DNA of 64,000 nucleotides, from NCBI RefSeq assembly GCF_039522025.1, contig NZ_BAAADB010000029.1, positions 186,001-250,000 of the forward strand. The letters run 5' to 3'. The position numbers were made by a program, and so were the translations under genes. Positions 9,830-18,721 of this stretch are shown one piece after another. Source of the DNA: Deinococcus depolymerans (lineage in GTDB: Bacteria > Deinococcota > Deinococci > Deinococcales > Deinococcaceae). The first letter of the stretch is position 1. Every line of letters begins with the position of its first letter. The notes below the pieces were generated by a model. It saw only the letters and a program-made list of their open reading frames with translations, searched no databases and was not told the DNA's origin.

Positions 9830-9855
9830 ACGCCCGGTTCCGGGAACGGCTCGGG

Positions 9856-10437
9856 TTACTTGCCGGTCAGCGCGAACGAGTTGAGGATCTCGCGGCCAGC
9901 CTCGATCAGGTCGGCCGGTGCGCCGTTCGGGGTCATCAGCGTGACGGTGTACAGGCGGTTGTTCCTGAGGGTGAACACCTGTGACCAGCGGACCCCGCCG
10001 CCCTCGCCGTCCCCGGTGTACGTCCAGAGGATGGCGGGCGTGCCGCTCACCCGGATGGTCTTCTCGCCCAGCATCTTCAGTTTCGGCACGTCCTTGACGA
10101 GCTGCCCGGCGAACAGGTCCCGGAAGTCCGCCAGGGTCGCCTTGATGGACGGTTCGACGTCCTGCGTGCGGACGGTCACGGTGGGCCGCAGCGCCCCGAC
10201 CGTCCGGTACGCGAAGGCCACGTCGGTGTCCGGCACGTTCTTCAGGGGAGTCCAGCCGGCCGGCACGCGGATGCTGAAGCCGCGGTCGCTGCGGGCCGTG
10301 ATGGCCTCGATGGTCCTCTGCTGCCCGCTGGCGGGGTTCGTGCCGGTCGTGCCGGTGGCGGGGGCGGTCTGTGCGAGGGCCGCGCCGGTCAGGGCGGGCG
10401 CGGCGAGCAGTGCGAGGGTCAGGAGGGCGCGCTTCAT
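9856..10437 (-). CDS. Secreted PsbP/DcrB-like protein
   Basis: A 193-residue exported protein. Residues 1-22 form a signal peptide (Lys-Arg start, Leu/Ala core, ALAQT cleavage region). A Gly/Thr/Pro linker follows, then a compact domain starting FSIRVPAGWTPLKNVPDTDV and ending LTPNGAPADLIEAGREILNSF. This pattern (RVPAGW... WSQVF.... FTLRNNRLYTVTL... ILNSF) resembles the PsbP/DcrB fold family; a precise role is not known. TACCCT ends 7 nt before ATG 10437, predicting leaderless expression. The next gene upstream, the ABC ATPase, ends 6 bp before this start. Confidence 0.75.
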   Translation of the reverse strand: MKRALLTLALLAAPALTGAALAQTAPATGTTGTNPASGQQRTIEAITARSDRGFSIRVPAGWTPLKNVPDTDVAFAYRTVGALRPTVTVRTQDVEPSIKATLADFRDLFAGQLVKDVPKLKMLGEKTIRVSGTPAILWTYTGDGEGGGVRWSQVFTLRNNRLYTVTLMTPNGAPADLIEAGREILNSFALTGK

Positions 10438-10442
10438 GCGGC

Positions 10443-11906
10443 TCAGGGTAGTGCCTGAAGGTGAGCCGAATCTGACGCGCTTCCCGGCGTGCGCGGCCCG
10501 CAGAACGCCACGCGGCCTGCCGACAGGTGCAGGTGGTGGGTCAGGCCATCCGGCGCGTCGGAGGCGCGGTGAGCGACGACCAGCAGGTGCGTGCCGCCGC
10601 GCACGAGGTCCGGCAGCAGGCCCAGGAACGCGGCGCGCGCCCCGCTGTCCAGAAAGTCGAGGCCCTCGTCGAGCAGCAGCAGACGCGGGCGGTGCGCGAC
10701 CGAGCGGGCCAGCAGCAGCCGCCGCAGCTGCCCCTGCGAGAGCGTGTCGGCCGGCCGGTCCAGCAGGTCCGTGACGTTCAGGACGGCCGCCAGCCGGGCG
10801 ACCTCGGCGTGCTGCGCGGCGTCCAGGGCGGGCGCGAAACCTTCCGTGCCGGCCCAGGCGCTGCCGATCACGTCCCGGCCCGTCCACTCGCGCCGCTGCC
10901 GGATGCCCAGTTCCGCGCTGACCAGCCCTGCGGCGCGCCGACGGTCGCTCAGCAGGTCGCGCGTCAGGAAGGGCCGCGTCACCTGCCCGCCCAGCGCGGG
11001 GTGCAGCTCCCCGGCGATCAGGCGGGCCAGGGTACTCTTGCCGCTGCCGTTCTCGCCGGTCACCAGCCAGTGCTGCCCGGCCCGCCACGACCATGAGAGG
11101 GGCCCCAGGGCGCGGTGCCCGTTGCGGTACACCTCGGCGCCGTCCACACGCACCAGCTCGCGCGGCAGTCCGGCCGTGGGCGGAACGGGCAGGGCCGGCC
11201 AGTCCGGCGCGTGAAGGCAGGTGGGGGGCGCCGCCTCGATCCGCCCGCCCTGCACGCCCAGCGTCCGCCACGGCAGGTCCGGCACCTCCTCCGGCCGGTG
11301 CGTGGCCAGCACGACCGATACGCCCGAGGCGTGCACGGCGGCCATCACGGCCCCCAGTTCCGCGCGCGCCTCGCCGCTCAGGCCGTCCGTGAACTCGTCG
11401 AGCAGCAGCAGTTCCGGCGCGGGCATCAGCGCCGCGCCCAGCACTGCCCGCCGCCGCTGCCCGTGACTGAGGGTCCGCACGTCCCGTTCCAGCAGAGGCC
11501 CCAGCCCGGTCAGGGCCGCCACGTCGGCCACGCGCCGTTCCTCGGTGGGGGTCGCCTCCCACAGGTTCAGGCGTTCGCCCCGCGCCGCGCCCAGCAGCAG
11601 GTCCCGCACCGTCACCGCCCAGTCGCGGGTCAGGTAGAACGCCTCGGCGTCCGGACCCACCACCGCCAGGGACCGCCGCGCCCGCACCGCCGACCGCTGC
11701 TCCTGCCCGCCCAGCCGGTACACCCGCTCGCCGCGCAGCGGGGCGACCTCGCCCGACAGCAGCCGCAGCAGCGACGTCTTGCCGCCCCCGTTCGGGCCGC
11801 GCAGCAGCAGCGCCTCGCCCCGGCCGACCTCCAGCGTCACGTTCTCCAGCAGGGTGCGGCCCCCGGCCACCACCGTCACGTCCTTCAGGGTCACCAGCGC
11901 CGTCAT
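10443..11906 (-). CDS. Double ABC ATPase, ModF/PhrA-like
   Basis: A 487-residue protein with two complete ATP-binding cassettes and no membrane segment. Cassette 1: Walker A GPNGGGKTS (residues about 38-46), signature LSHGQRRR, Walker B LLLLDE. Cassette 2: Walker A GENGSGKST (about 284), signature LSQGQLRR, Walker B LLLLDEGLDFLD. Size and layout match E. coli ModF (PhrA), whose role is poorly defined. No molybdate transporter genes are adjacent, so the gene symbol is not assigned. TAGACT ends 7 nt before ATG 11906. Stop is 6 bp before the secreted protein gene. Confidence 0.82.
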   Translation of the reverse strand: MTALVTLKDVTVVAGGRTLLENVTLEVGRGEALLLRGPNGGGKTSLLRLLSGEVAPLRGERVYRLGGQEQRSAVRARRSLAVVGPDAEAFYLTRDWAVTVRDLLLGAARGERLNLWEATPTEERRVADVAALTGLGPLLERDVRTLSHGQRRRAVLGAALMPAPELLLLDEFTDGLSGEARAELGAVMAAVHASGVSVVLATHRPEEVPDLPWRTLGVQGGRIEAAPPTCLHAPDWPALPVPPTAGLPRELVRVDGAEVYRNGHRALGPLSWSWRAGQHWLVTGENGSGKSTLARLIAGELHPALGGQVTRPFLTRDLLSDRRRAAGLVSAELGIRQRREWTGRDVIGSAWAGTEGFAPALDAAQHAEVARLAAVLNVTDLLDRPADTLSQGQLRRLLLARSVAHRPRLLLLDEGLDFLDSGARAAFLGLLPDLVRGGTHLLVVAHRASDAPDGLTHHLHLSAGRVAFCGPRTPGSASDSAHLQALP

Positions 11907-11938
11907 GCCCGCGAGTCTAGCGGGCGCGTGCCGGGGGC

Positions 11939-12240
11939 ATGACCCGCACCCCGCACCTGATCAAGCACGGCTGTCCCCGCATTGACCCGCAGGTGCCCGC
12001 GCACGACTGGTGCAGGGCGCCCTGACCCGCTTCGCGAACGCCGTCACAGCCGTCATGGCGGCCCCCCGCAGCCGTGCGTGGCGGTCGTGGCGCACGGCAC
12101 GGTCATCAGCCTCCTGGCCCCGCCCACCGGACCGCACGCGACCCGTGGACGGTCTGGCGGGCGCTGCCGCTGCTGGGCCACGTGACCCTGCCCTGGCCCG
12201 CGCCGGGCCGCGGGGGAACTTCCCGCCCGGCCGGCGCGTA
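11939..12240 (+). pseudogene. Decayed histidine-phosphatase (phosphoglycerate-mutase-like) gene
   Basis: Three short stretches in order recall one histidine phosphatase, but they lie in different frames. From ATG 11939, MTRTPHLIKHGCPRIDPQVP keeps the LxxHG start motif and reaches a TGA at 12023. Around 12066-12125 a second frame gives PQPCVAVVAHGTVISLLA, the second active-site histidine region. From about 12140 the first frame resumes with DPWTVWRALPLLGHVTLPWP. The middle of the family is missing, so there was an internal deletion plus frameshifts. It ends just before the SPFH gene. Confidence 0.7.
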
Positions 12241-12265
12241 CCTGCAGACAACAGGAGGCACCACC

Positions 12266-13183
12266 ATGGGATTCACCATTTTCGTCAGCGTGCTGCTGCT
12301 GCTGGTCATCGTCACCCTGCTCGCCGGGGTCAAGAGCGTTCCGCAGGGTTACCAGTGGACCCAGGAGCGCTTCGGCAAGTTTCAGGGCACCCTGAAACCC
12401 GGCCTGAACCTCATCATTCCGTACATCGACCGGATCGGCCGCCGGGTGAACATGATGGAACAGGTCATGGACGTACCCAGTCAGGAGATCATCACCCGCG
12501 ACAACGCCCTCGTCACCGTGGACGGCGTCGTGTTCTACCAGGTACTCGACGCCGCCAAGGCCAGCTACGAGGTCGGGAACCTCGAACAGGCCAGCCTGAA
12601 CCTCACCATGACCAACATCCGCACCGTGATGGGCAGCATGGACCTCGACGAACTCCTCAGCAACCGCGACCAGATCAACGCCCGCCTGCTCAGCGTCGTG
12701 GACGAGGCGACCGCCCCCTGGGGCGTGAAAGTGACCCGCATCGAGGTCAAGGACATCAAGCCGCCCGCCGATCTGGTCGCCAGCATGGCCCGCCAGATGA
12801 AGGCCGAACGCGAGAAACGCGCCAACATCCTCGACGCCGAGGGATTCCGGCAGGCCGCCATCCTGAAGGCCGAGGGTGAGAAACAGGCCGAGATCCTGAA
12901 CGCCGAGGGCCGCCGGCAGGCCGCCTTCCTGGAAGCCGAGGCCCGCGAACGGCAGGCGCAGGCCGAGGCCGAAGCGACCCGCATGGTCAGCGAGGCCATC
13001 GCCGCCGGGAACGTGCAGGCCATCAACTACTTCGTCGCGCAGCGCTACGTGGACGCCCTGAAGGACATCGCCACGGCCCCCAACCAGAAGACCCTGATCC
13101 TGCCCGTCGAGGCGGTCAGTGTCCTGGGCAGCCTGCAGGGCATCGCCGAAGTGGCCCGCGAAGCCTTCGGACGCAGGGACTAG
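12266..13183 (+). CDS. SPFH/stomatin-like membrane protein
   Basis: A 305-residue paraslipin-type protein. One N-terminal membrane segment (residues 3-21, FTIFVSVLLLLVIVTLLAG) precedes the SPFH domain (VPQGYQWTQERFGKF... LKPGLNLIIPYIDRIGRRV... DNALVTVDGVVFYQV). A long Ala/Glu-rich coiled coil follows with repeats of the ILxAEGxRQAAxLEAE kind (residues about 185-235). These proteins form oligomeric membrane microdomain scaffolds. The neighbour 4 bp downstream encodes NfeD, its usual partner. ATG 12266 has AGGAGG upstream; the longer open frame upstream is only the decayed phosphatase. Confidence 0.92.
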   Translation: MGFTIFVSVLLLLVIVTLLAGVKSVPQGYQWTQERFGKFQGTLKPGLNLIIPYIDRIGRRVNMMEQVMDVPSQEIITRDNALVTVDGVVFYQVLDAAKASYEVGNLEQASLNLTMTNIRTVMGSMDLDELLSNRDQINARLLSVVDEATAPWGVKVTRIEVKDIKPPADLVASMARQMKAEREKRANILDAEGFRQAAILKAEGEKQAEILNAEGRRQAAFLEAEARERQAQAEAEATRMVSEAIAAGNVQAINYFVAQRYVDALKDIATAPNQKTLILPVEAVSVLGSLQGIAEVAREAFGRRD

Positions 13184-13187
13184 GCAC

Positions 13188-13655
13188 GTGGACTGGCTGC
13201 CCACCCTGGAACGCGTGCAGCCCTGGCACTGGTGGGTGCTGGGCGCCCTGCTGCTGATCCTGGAGGTCGCCGCGCCCGGCATCTTCTTCGTGTGGCTGGC
13301 CCTGGCGTCCTTCACGCTGGGGCTGGTGGTGTTCGTGCTGCCGCTCCCGGTGACCGCGCAACTGCTGCTGTTCGCGCTGCTCAGCGCCGTGAGCGTCCTG
13401 CTGGGCCGCCGCTACCTGAGCCGCCTGCTGCCGGACACCCCGGAAGCGGCCGGCCTGAATCAGGGCAGCAGCCGGCTGGTCGGGCAGACCCTGACCGTCA
13501 CGCAGGCCATCGAGAACGGCGTGGGCCGGGTGCGCGTCGGGGACGGCGAGTGGCGAGCCACCGGGCCAGACACGCCCGCCGGGGCCCGCGTGCTGGTCGT
13601 CGCGGCCGACGGCGCGACCCTGCACGTCCGCGAAGTTCACGGCACCTGGACCTGA
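13188..13655 (+). CDS. NfeD-like membrane protein
   Basis: A 155-residue NfeD short form. Two or three transmembrane helices cover residues about 14-68 (WWVLGALLLILEVAAPGIFFVWLA region and a second Leu/Val-rich stretch). A C-terminal OB-fold-like domain (LVGQTLTVTQAIENGVGRVRVGDGEWRATG) follows, ending HVREVHGTWT. NfeD partners SPFH proteins in bacterial membranes, and the gene starts 4 bp after the SPFH stop (GTG 13188). No protease domain is present. Confidence 0.88.
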   Translation: MDWLPTLERVQPWHWWVLGALLLILEVAAPGIFFVWLALASFTLGLVVFVLPLPVTAQLLLFALLSAVSVLLGRRYLSRLLPDTPEAAGLNQGSSRLVGQTLTVTQAIENGVGRVRVGDGEWRATGPDTPAGARVLVVAADGATLHVREVHGTWT

Positions 13656-13664
13656 CCCCGGTCA

Positions 13665-13800
13665 TTCGCACTGCGGCTGAAGGGTGGGCACAAACCGTTC
13701 AAGCCCGGCAGATTCGAGCAAGGAGCAGAGCGGATTCCGGGCGTGGCGTCGGCCCCCCGGTGCATGGGCGGGGTGTGAACGAAACGGACGGCCGTCCGGA
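13665..13800 (-). repeat. Palindromic repeat copy 4, 136 bp, diverged
   Basis: A diverged copy with recognisable blocks AAACCGTTCAAG, GGATTCCGGGCGTGG and GAACGAAACGGACGGCCGTCCGGA. It is flanked by TCA at 13662-13664 and TCA at 13801-13803; the latter is the reverse complement of the stop codon of the ABM gene. Lies between convergent genes. Confidence 0.7.
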
Positions 13801-14406
13801 TCAGGCGGCGCGCCGCACCGGGTACAGCCAGGGCCGCAGCAACCGTGACAGCAGCGGCAACACCGGCCAGTTCAGGAACAGCGTGGACAGCGTCGCGGTC
13901 GCCAGCGTGGCCGCCCAGCCCGGCCACTCTCCCGTCAGGGGCCGCAGGAGCGTGGCGAACAGCATGATCAGCGGGTAGACCCCCACCACGCCCACGATCA
14001 CGTTCTTCCACAGGGGCGGGGCGGGCAGCCGCGCCGGCCGGTCGAACCACGCCTCCAGCCCCTGCGCCTCGCGGTACTCGACCTCTGAGGCCGTGAAGCG
14101 GTCCAGTTCCGTCAGCGCTTCCCGGTAGGCGGGCGTGGCCCGCCACGCCTCCAGCGACGCCGGATCACGAAACCGCACCAGCGTCACGTACTCGGCGACC
14201 GGCCCGCTCAGGTCCCGCAGGACATGCAGCCCCACGAATCCCGGTTGCCTGCCCTGCGCGGCATGCAGCCGGCGGGCCCAGGCCTCGTAGGCCTCCAGTT
14301 GCGAGTGCCGGACCCGCTCGGTGACGATCAGGGTGATGCCCGTCCCGGCCGGCGGCGCGGCGGTGAGAGACGGGTCGTGAGTGGCGGGGTCAAGGTGAGC
14401 AGACAT
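13801..14406 (-). CDS. ABM-domain protein with two transmembrane helices
   Basis: A 201-residue protein. Residues about 22-115 form an antibiotic-biosynthesis-monooxygenase (ABM) alpha/beta-barrel-like domain (TLIVTERVRHSQLEAYEAWA... PGFVGLHVLRD... YVTLVRFRDPASLEAW). Two hydrophobic helices follow (VIVGVVGVYPLIMLFATLL, and LATATLSTLFLNWPVLPLL). The pairing is common in proteins annotated as membrane ABM proteins of unknown substrate. TAGACT ends 9 nt before the ATG, so the mRNA is leaderless or nearly so. The TGA stop equals the target duplication of repeat copy 4. Confidence 0.82.
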   Translation of the reverse strand: MSAHLDPATHDPSLTAAPPAGTGITLIVTERVRHSQLEAYEAWARRLHAAQGRQPGFVGLHVLRDLSGPVAEYVTLVRFRDPASLEAWRATPAYREALTELDRFTASEVEYREAQGLEAWFDRPARLPAPPLWKNVIVGVVGVYPLIMLFATLLRPLTGEWPGWAATLATATLSTLFLNWPVLPLLSRLLRPWLYPVRRAA

Positions 14407-14426
14407 CAGCCCCGCAGTCTACCCGA

Positions 14427-14450
14427 TACGGACCCCGCTCGAACGGGCGG
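14427..14450 (+). repeat. Terminal remnant of the palindromic repeat
   Basis: TACGGACCCCGCTCGAACGGGC resembles the repeat terminus and first hairpin only. It lies 50 bp before two full copies, so three elements or pieces are clustered in this 438-bp gap between the ABM gene and rpsI. Confidence 0.45.
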
Positions 14451-14501
14451 CGTCGCAGGGCAGGAGCGCGGCCCTCCCCCGGGCACCTCACGCCAGACTG
14501 A

Positions 14502-14634
14502 TACGGATTCCGTTTGTTTCGCCAACAATCCGGAAGTTCACCGGATTGCCGGCTCCACGTCCGGAACCCGTGTTGCTCCCACTCGCTTCGCTCGGATTGA
14601 ACGGGCTTTGCAGCCCATTCAATCGGAGTCCGTA
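14502..14634 (+). repeat. Palindromic repeat copy 5, 133 bp, first of a tandem pair
   Basis: TACGGATTCCGTTTG to GGAGTCCGTA, with TGA at 14499-14501 and TGA at 14635-14637. Short class: the CTGCGGAGCAG hairpin is absent and replaced by CTCGCTTCGCTCGG. Confidence 0.92.
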
Positions 14635-14637
14635 TGA

Positions 14638-14791
14638 TACGGATTCCGTTTGTTCTGCCGACCATCCGGAACTTCACCGGATGGCCAGTTCCACCTCCGG
14701 AACCCGCTTCTCTCCTTCTCTGCGGAGCAGCTCTCCGGGTCGCATCCGCTCGGATTGAACGGCTTTGTCAGCCATTCAATCGGAGTCCGTA
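14638..14791 (+). repeat. Palindromic repeat copy 6, 154 bp, second of a tandem pair
   Basis: Head-to-tail with copy 5, sharing the single TGA at 14635-14637, and followed by TGA at 14792-14794. Long class with the CTGCGGAGCAG hairpin. Confidence 0.92.
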
Positions 14792-14844
14792 TGAAACTCC
14801 CCCGCCCGTTTCCGGACAGGGGAGCAGTGGCGGAACTCCGCGGA

Positions 14845-15246
<402 letters not shown>

Positions 15247-15248
15247 GA

Positions 15249-15674
15249 TTATTTGACCTCGAGCGTCTGGGGTTTCTGGGCGGCGTGGGGGTGCGTCTCG
15301 CCGGCGTACACCTTCAGGCGGGGGTGCATGGCGCGGCCCTGACGGCCCTTGGGCAGCATGCCGAACACGGCGTGCTCGATGACGCGCTCGGGGTGCTTCT
15401 TCAGCGCCTCGCGGGCGGTTTCGGTCTTCAGGCCACCCTGGTAGCCGCTGTAGCGGGTGTAGACCTTACCGTCGAGCTTGTTGCCGGTCAGGGCGACCTT
15501 CTCGGCGTTCAGCACGACCACGAAGTCGCCCTGAATCATGTTCGGCGTGAAGTCGGGGCGGTGCTTGCCACGGATGCGGCTCGCGATCAGCGTCGCCAGG
15601 CGGCCCAGGGGCACGTTCGTTGCGTCCACAACGACCCAGTTCTGCTCGTCATTTTTGGGGATGTAGGTTTTCAC
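15249..15674 (-). CDS. rplM: Large ribosomal subunit protein L13 (uL13)
   Basis: uL13, an early 50S assembly protein, 141 residues. Visible signatures are [19 protein letters not shown] (residues 13-31), the [10 protein letters not shown] segment, [10 protein letters not shown] and [22 protein letters not shown] split over the centre and end. The start is GTG 15674 with GGAG 9-12 nt upstream; the ATG at 15687 is in another frame. Cotranscribed with rpsI. Confidence 0.97.
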   Translation of the reverse strand: MKTYIPKNDEQNWVVVDATNVPLGRLATLIASRIRGKHRPDFTPNMIQGDFVVVLNAEKVALTGNKLDGKVYTRYSGYQGGLKTETAREALKKHPERVIEHAVFGMLPKGRQGRAMHPRLKVYAGETHPHAAQKPQTLEVK

Positions 15675-15830
<156 letters not shown>

Positions 15831-15844
15831 GGTGAAGCTGGATT

Positions 15845-16240
15845 CTACGTCCACCGTTGGATGGGAAGCTGCTCAAGTCGCCAGTTCGAGTACTCCTCAG
15901 GCGGGTTCCCGGTATCGCAGACATGTTCAGGAAGGAACGGAACCTCCACGCCGGTCTGCAGGTAGTCACCGGCCGCCGTCGTCTGTGGAGTGGAGTCCAG
16001 GACGCCTACGTACACGTCCCCCTCCTGCCGCGAGACGATGACCCACATGCGCTCTGTTCCGAGCATCGGCCTTCCGTCCTCCTGAAACCGGATGTCGAAC
16101 AGGAGTTTCGCGGCCTGCCCCCGCCGGAGGCTGGACCGGACCTGAAGGGTCGGAATCCAGAAGGTATCGGGATTCGCCGCGTGACGTTCCTCGGCAGACA
16201 GGAGCTCAAAGCCGTCCCGTTCGTGGTCGGGCCATCTCAT
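15845..16240 (-). CDS. DUF2314/DUF2185-like protein, start provided by a repeat
   Basis: A 131-residue protein with the pattern [30 protein letters not shown] ... [25 protein letters not shown] ... [14 protein letters not shown] (quoted in pieces), resembling the DUF2314/DUF2185 fold found in some immunity-like proteins. No function is assigned. The only plausible start, ATG 16240, overlaps the end of repeat copy 7, whose terminus supplies GGAG, 5 nt and then ATG. The native 5' region may have been displaced by the insertion, or the true start may be lost. Downstream lies the rplM promoter region. Confidence 0.6.
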   Translation of the reverse strand: MRWPDHERDGFELLSAEERHAANPDTFWIPTLQVRSSLRRGQAAKLLFDIRFQEDGRPMLGTERMWVIVSRQEGDVYVGVLDSTPQTTAAGDYLQTGVEVPFLPEHVCDTGNPPEEYSNWRLEQLPIQRWT

Positions 16241-16394
16241 ACGGACTCCGATTGAATGGGCTGTAAAGACCATTCAATCCGAGCGGATGCGACTCGTAGA
16301 GCTGCTCCGCAGAGTAGGAGAGAAGCGGGTTCCGGACGTGGAGCCGGCAATCCGGTGAAGTTCCGGATTGTTGGCGAAACAAACGGAATCCGTA
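16240..16394 (-). repeat. Palindromic repeat copy 7, 155 bp, hairpin-first orientation
   Basis: TACGGACTCCGATTGAATGG to GGAATCCGTA, flanked by TCA at 16237-16239 and TCA at 16395-16397. The right TCA is the reverse complement of the aroQ stop codon; the left one overlaps the start codon of the next gene. Confidence 0.93.
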
Positions 16395-16826
<432 letters not shown>

Positions 16827-16851
16827 GGCCCCAGCCTAGCGTCCCGGCCGC

Positions 16852-17940
16852 TCAGGTGAGCGCGGGGTTGTGCAGCGGGCCGCTCAGCTCAAGTTCTGCG
16901 AGGTCCGCCTGCCAGCCCGTGAATTCGGTTCTCAGGACATGGTCGGGCACGCGGGTCAGGTACGGGTCGGCCAGGGCGCGCAGCAGCACGAAACGCACGC
17001 CGTCCGCGTCGGCTTTCTTGTCGCGCGCCATGAACGGGGCCACGTCCTCGTGGCTCAGGGCGGGCAGGGGAGAGGGCCGCTGCCAGCGCAGGAACGCCCG
17101 CGTGTGCGCGGTCAGGTCCTCGCCGCCCAGCGCCCGGGAGAGCCGCGCGGCGTAGTGCAGGCCGTAGCCGACCGCGTCGCCGTGCGAGACGCCGTGGTGC
17201 GTGACGGCCTCCAGCGCGTGCGCCAGCGTGTGCCCGAAGTTCAGGTAGGCCCGCTCGCCCCGCTCGGTCAGGTCGCGGGTCACCACGCCGGCCTTCACGG
17301 CGATCGCGTCGGCCAGGGTGTCTTCCAGCAGCGCGCCGCCGGGCCGGAATTCGGGGTCCAGCACGCGCGCCAGCAGGCTGGGATCGCTGATCAGGCCGTG
17401 CTTGAACGCCTCGGCGGCGCCCTCGCGGAACACCGCTTCCGGTAGGGTCGCCAGCGTGCCGGTGTCGCACCAGACGGCGCGTGGCGGCCAGAACGCGCCC
17501 ACCAGATTCTTGCCTTCCGGGAGGTTCACGCCGGTCTTGCCGCCCACGGCGGCGTCCACCATGCCCAGCAGCGTGGTCGGCAGGGTGTAGAACGCCACGC
17601 CCCGCAGGTAACTCGCGGCTGCGAAGCCCGCCAGGTCGGTGGCCGCGCCGCCGCCCAGGCCCACGACCGCCCCGTCACGGGGGATGTTCGCCGCCGCCAG
17701 CCGCGACAGCACGCCGCTCAGGACGTCCAGGGTCTTGCAGTCGTCACGGGCCGGCACCTCGACCGTCACGGTGGGGTTCAGCGCCGCCTGCACCTGCGCC
17801 ACGAACGCGCGCGGCAGGTCTGCCGGGTGAATCAGCGCCACGTGCCGCTCGGGGACGCGCAGGTCCGCCAGCAGGTCCGCGCCGACCGTGACGGTGTACG
17901 CACCGGACTCTCCGACGCGGCCGACCTCAATCCGCCGCAC
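16852..17940 (-). CDS. aroB: 3-dehydroquinate synthase
   Basis: Converts DAHP to 3-dehydroquinate using NAD and a divalent metal. Visible are the NAD-binding glycine cluster [15 protein letters not shown], the lysine region [13 protein letters not shown], and metal-ligand region [12 protein letters not shown] with a second His in [12 protein letters not shown]. 362 residues is normal. GTG 17940 lies inside the 3' end of aroK (14-bp overlap), so the two are translationally linked. Confidence 0.97.
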   Translation of the reverse strand: MRRIEVGRVGESGAYTVTVGADLLADLRVPERHVALIHPADLPRAFVAQVQAALNPTVTVEVPARDDCKTLDVLSGVLSRLAAANIPRDGAVVGLGGGAATDLAGFAAASYLRGVAFYTLPTTLLGMVDAAVGGKTGVNLPEGKNLVGAFWPPRAVWCDTGTLATLPEAVFREGAAEAFKHGLISDPSLLARVLDPEFRPGGALLEDTLADAIAVKAGVVTRDLTERGERAYLNFGHTLAHALEAVTHHGVSHGDAVGYGLHYAARLSRALGGEDLTAHTRAFLRWQRPSPLPALSHEDVAPFMARDKKADADGVRFVLLRALADPYLTRVPDHVLRTEFTGWQADLAELELSGPLHNPALT

Positions 17941-18532
17941 GGTGATCCCCCCCGGCCGTTCCCTCGGGCGCGGATGCCGCCCAGGCGTGCTGCGCGTCCG
18001 CCCAGGCCCACAGCCGCTCGATGATCTCCTCGACGATCTCCTCGCTGGGGCGCCCGTCGCTATGCACGTGAATGGTGCCCTGCCGGTACACCGGCTCGCG
18101 TTCGTCCATCATCGAGCGGATGGTCGAGAGGGGATCTTCCACCCGCAGCAGCGGCCGGTCGCTGTGCTTGGTACGCTGGTACACCGTTTCCGGCGTGGCC
18201 CACAGGACCACGACCGGGCCGCGTTCCAGCAGCTGGCGGCGGTTGTCCTCCTGAATGAAGGTCCCGCCGCCCAGACTGATCACCGCGTGTTCCAGACGAG
18301 TGACGCGGTGCACGACCTCGTGCTCGCAGGCGCGGAAGTACCCCTCGCCCTCCTGCGCGAACACCTCCGGGATGGTCTTGCCGACCACCCGCGTGATCAG
18401 CTTGTCGGTATCCACGAAATGCAGCGCCAGTGCCCGCGACAGCTCCCACCCGATGCGGCTCTTGCCGGTCCCCATGAAACCGGCCAGCGCCACCCACGAC
18501 ACGGGGCGCTCGATGAGGCCGGAACTGAACAT
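17927..18532 (-). CDS. aroK: Shikimate kinase
   Basis: Phosphorylates shikimate with ATP. Walker A GFMGTGKS is at residues 18-25, the substrate region HFVDTDKLI follows, then SLGGGTFI and the LID region [14 protein letters not shown] 18532 is chosen because TACACT ends 7 nt upstream, a leaderless signal. The frame stays open a further 59 codons to GTG 18709, just after the aroC stop with a GAGGGG site, so an N-terminally extended form coupled to aroC is possible. C-terminal residues after about 180 are Ala-rich and lack family similarity. Confidence 0.93.
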   Translation of the reverse strand: MFSSGLIERPVSWVALAGFMGTGKSRIGWELSRALALHFVDTDKLITRVVGKTIPEVFAQEGEGYFRACEHEVVHRVTRLEHAVISLGGGTFIQEDNRRQLLERGPVVVLWATPETVYQRTKHSDRPLLRVEDPLSTIRSMMDEREPVYRQGTIHVHSDGRPSEEIVEEIIERLWAWADAQHAWAASAPEGTAGGDHRAAD

Positions 18533-18721
18533 GGGGGACAGTGTAAGGGAATCCCCGGCGGGCGGCGTGACGGATGCACCCTCTGGGAGTCCCGCCGCCC
18601 GCCGCACCTCTGCCGGAACCTCCAGCAGGTGCGCGTTCAGACCAGCCTCCAGTCCCGCCCGGAACGCCGCCACGGTCCCCGCTCCTGCCGGCGCCGCGTC
18701 ATTCAGCACGCGCCCGGCCCC

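Noticed and set aside
12010..12879. Plus-strand 289-codon frame over the SPFH gene
   Set aside because: Arg/His/Pro-rich shadow of the SPFH reading frame.
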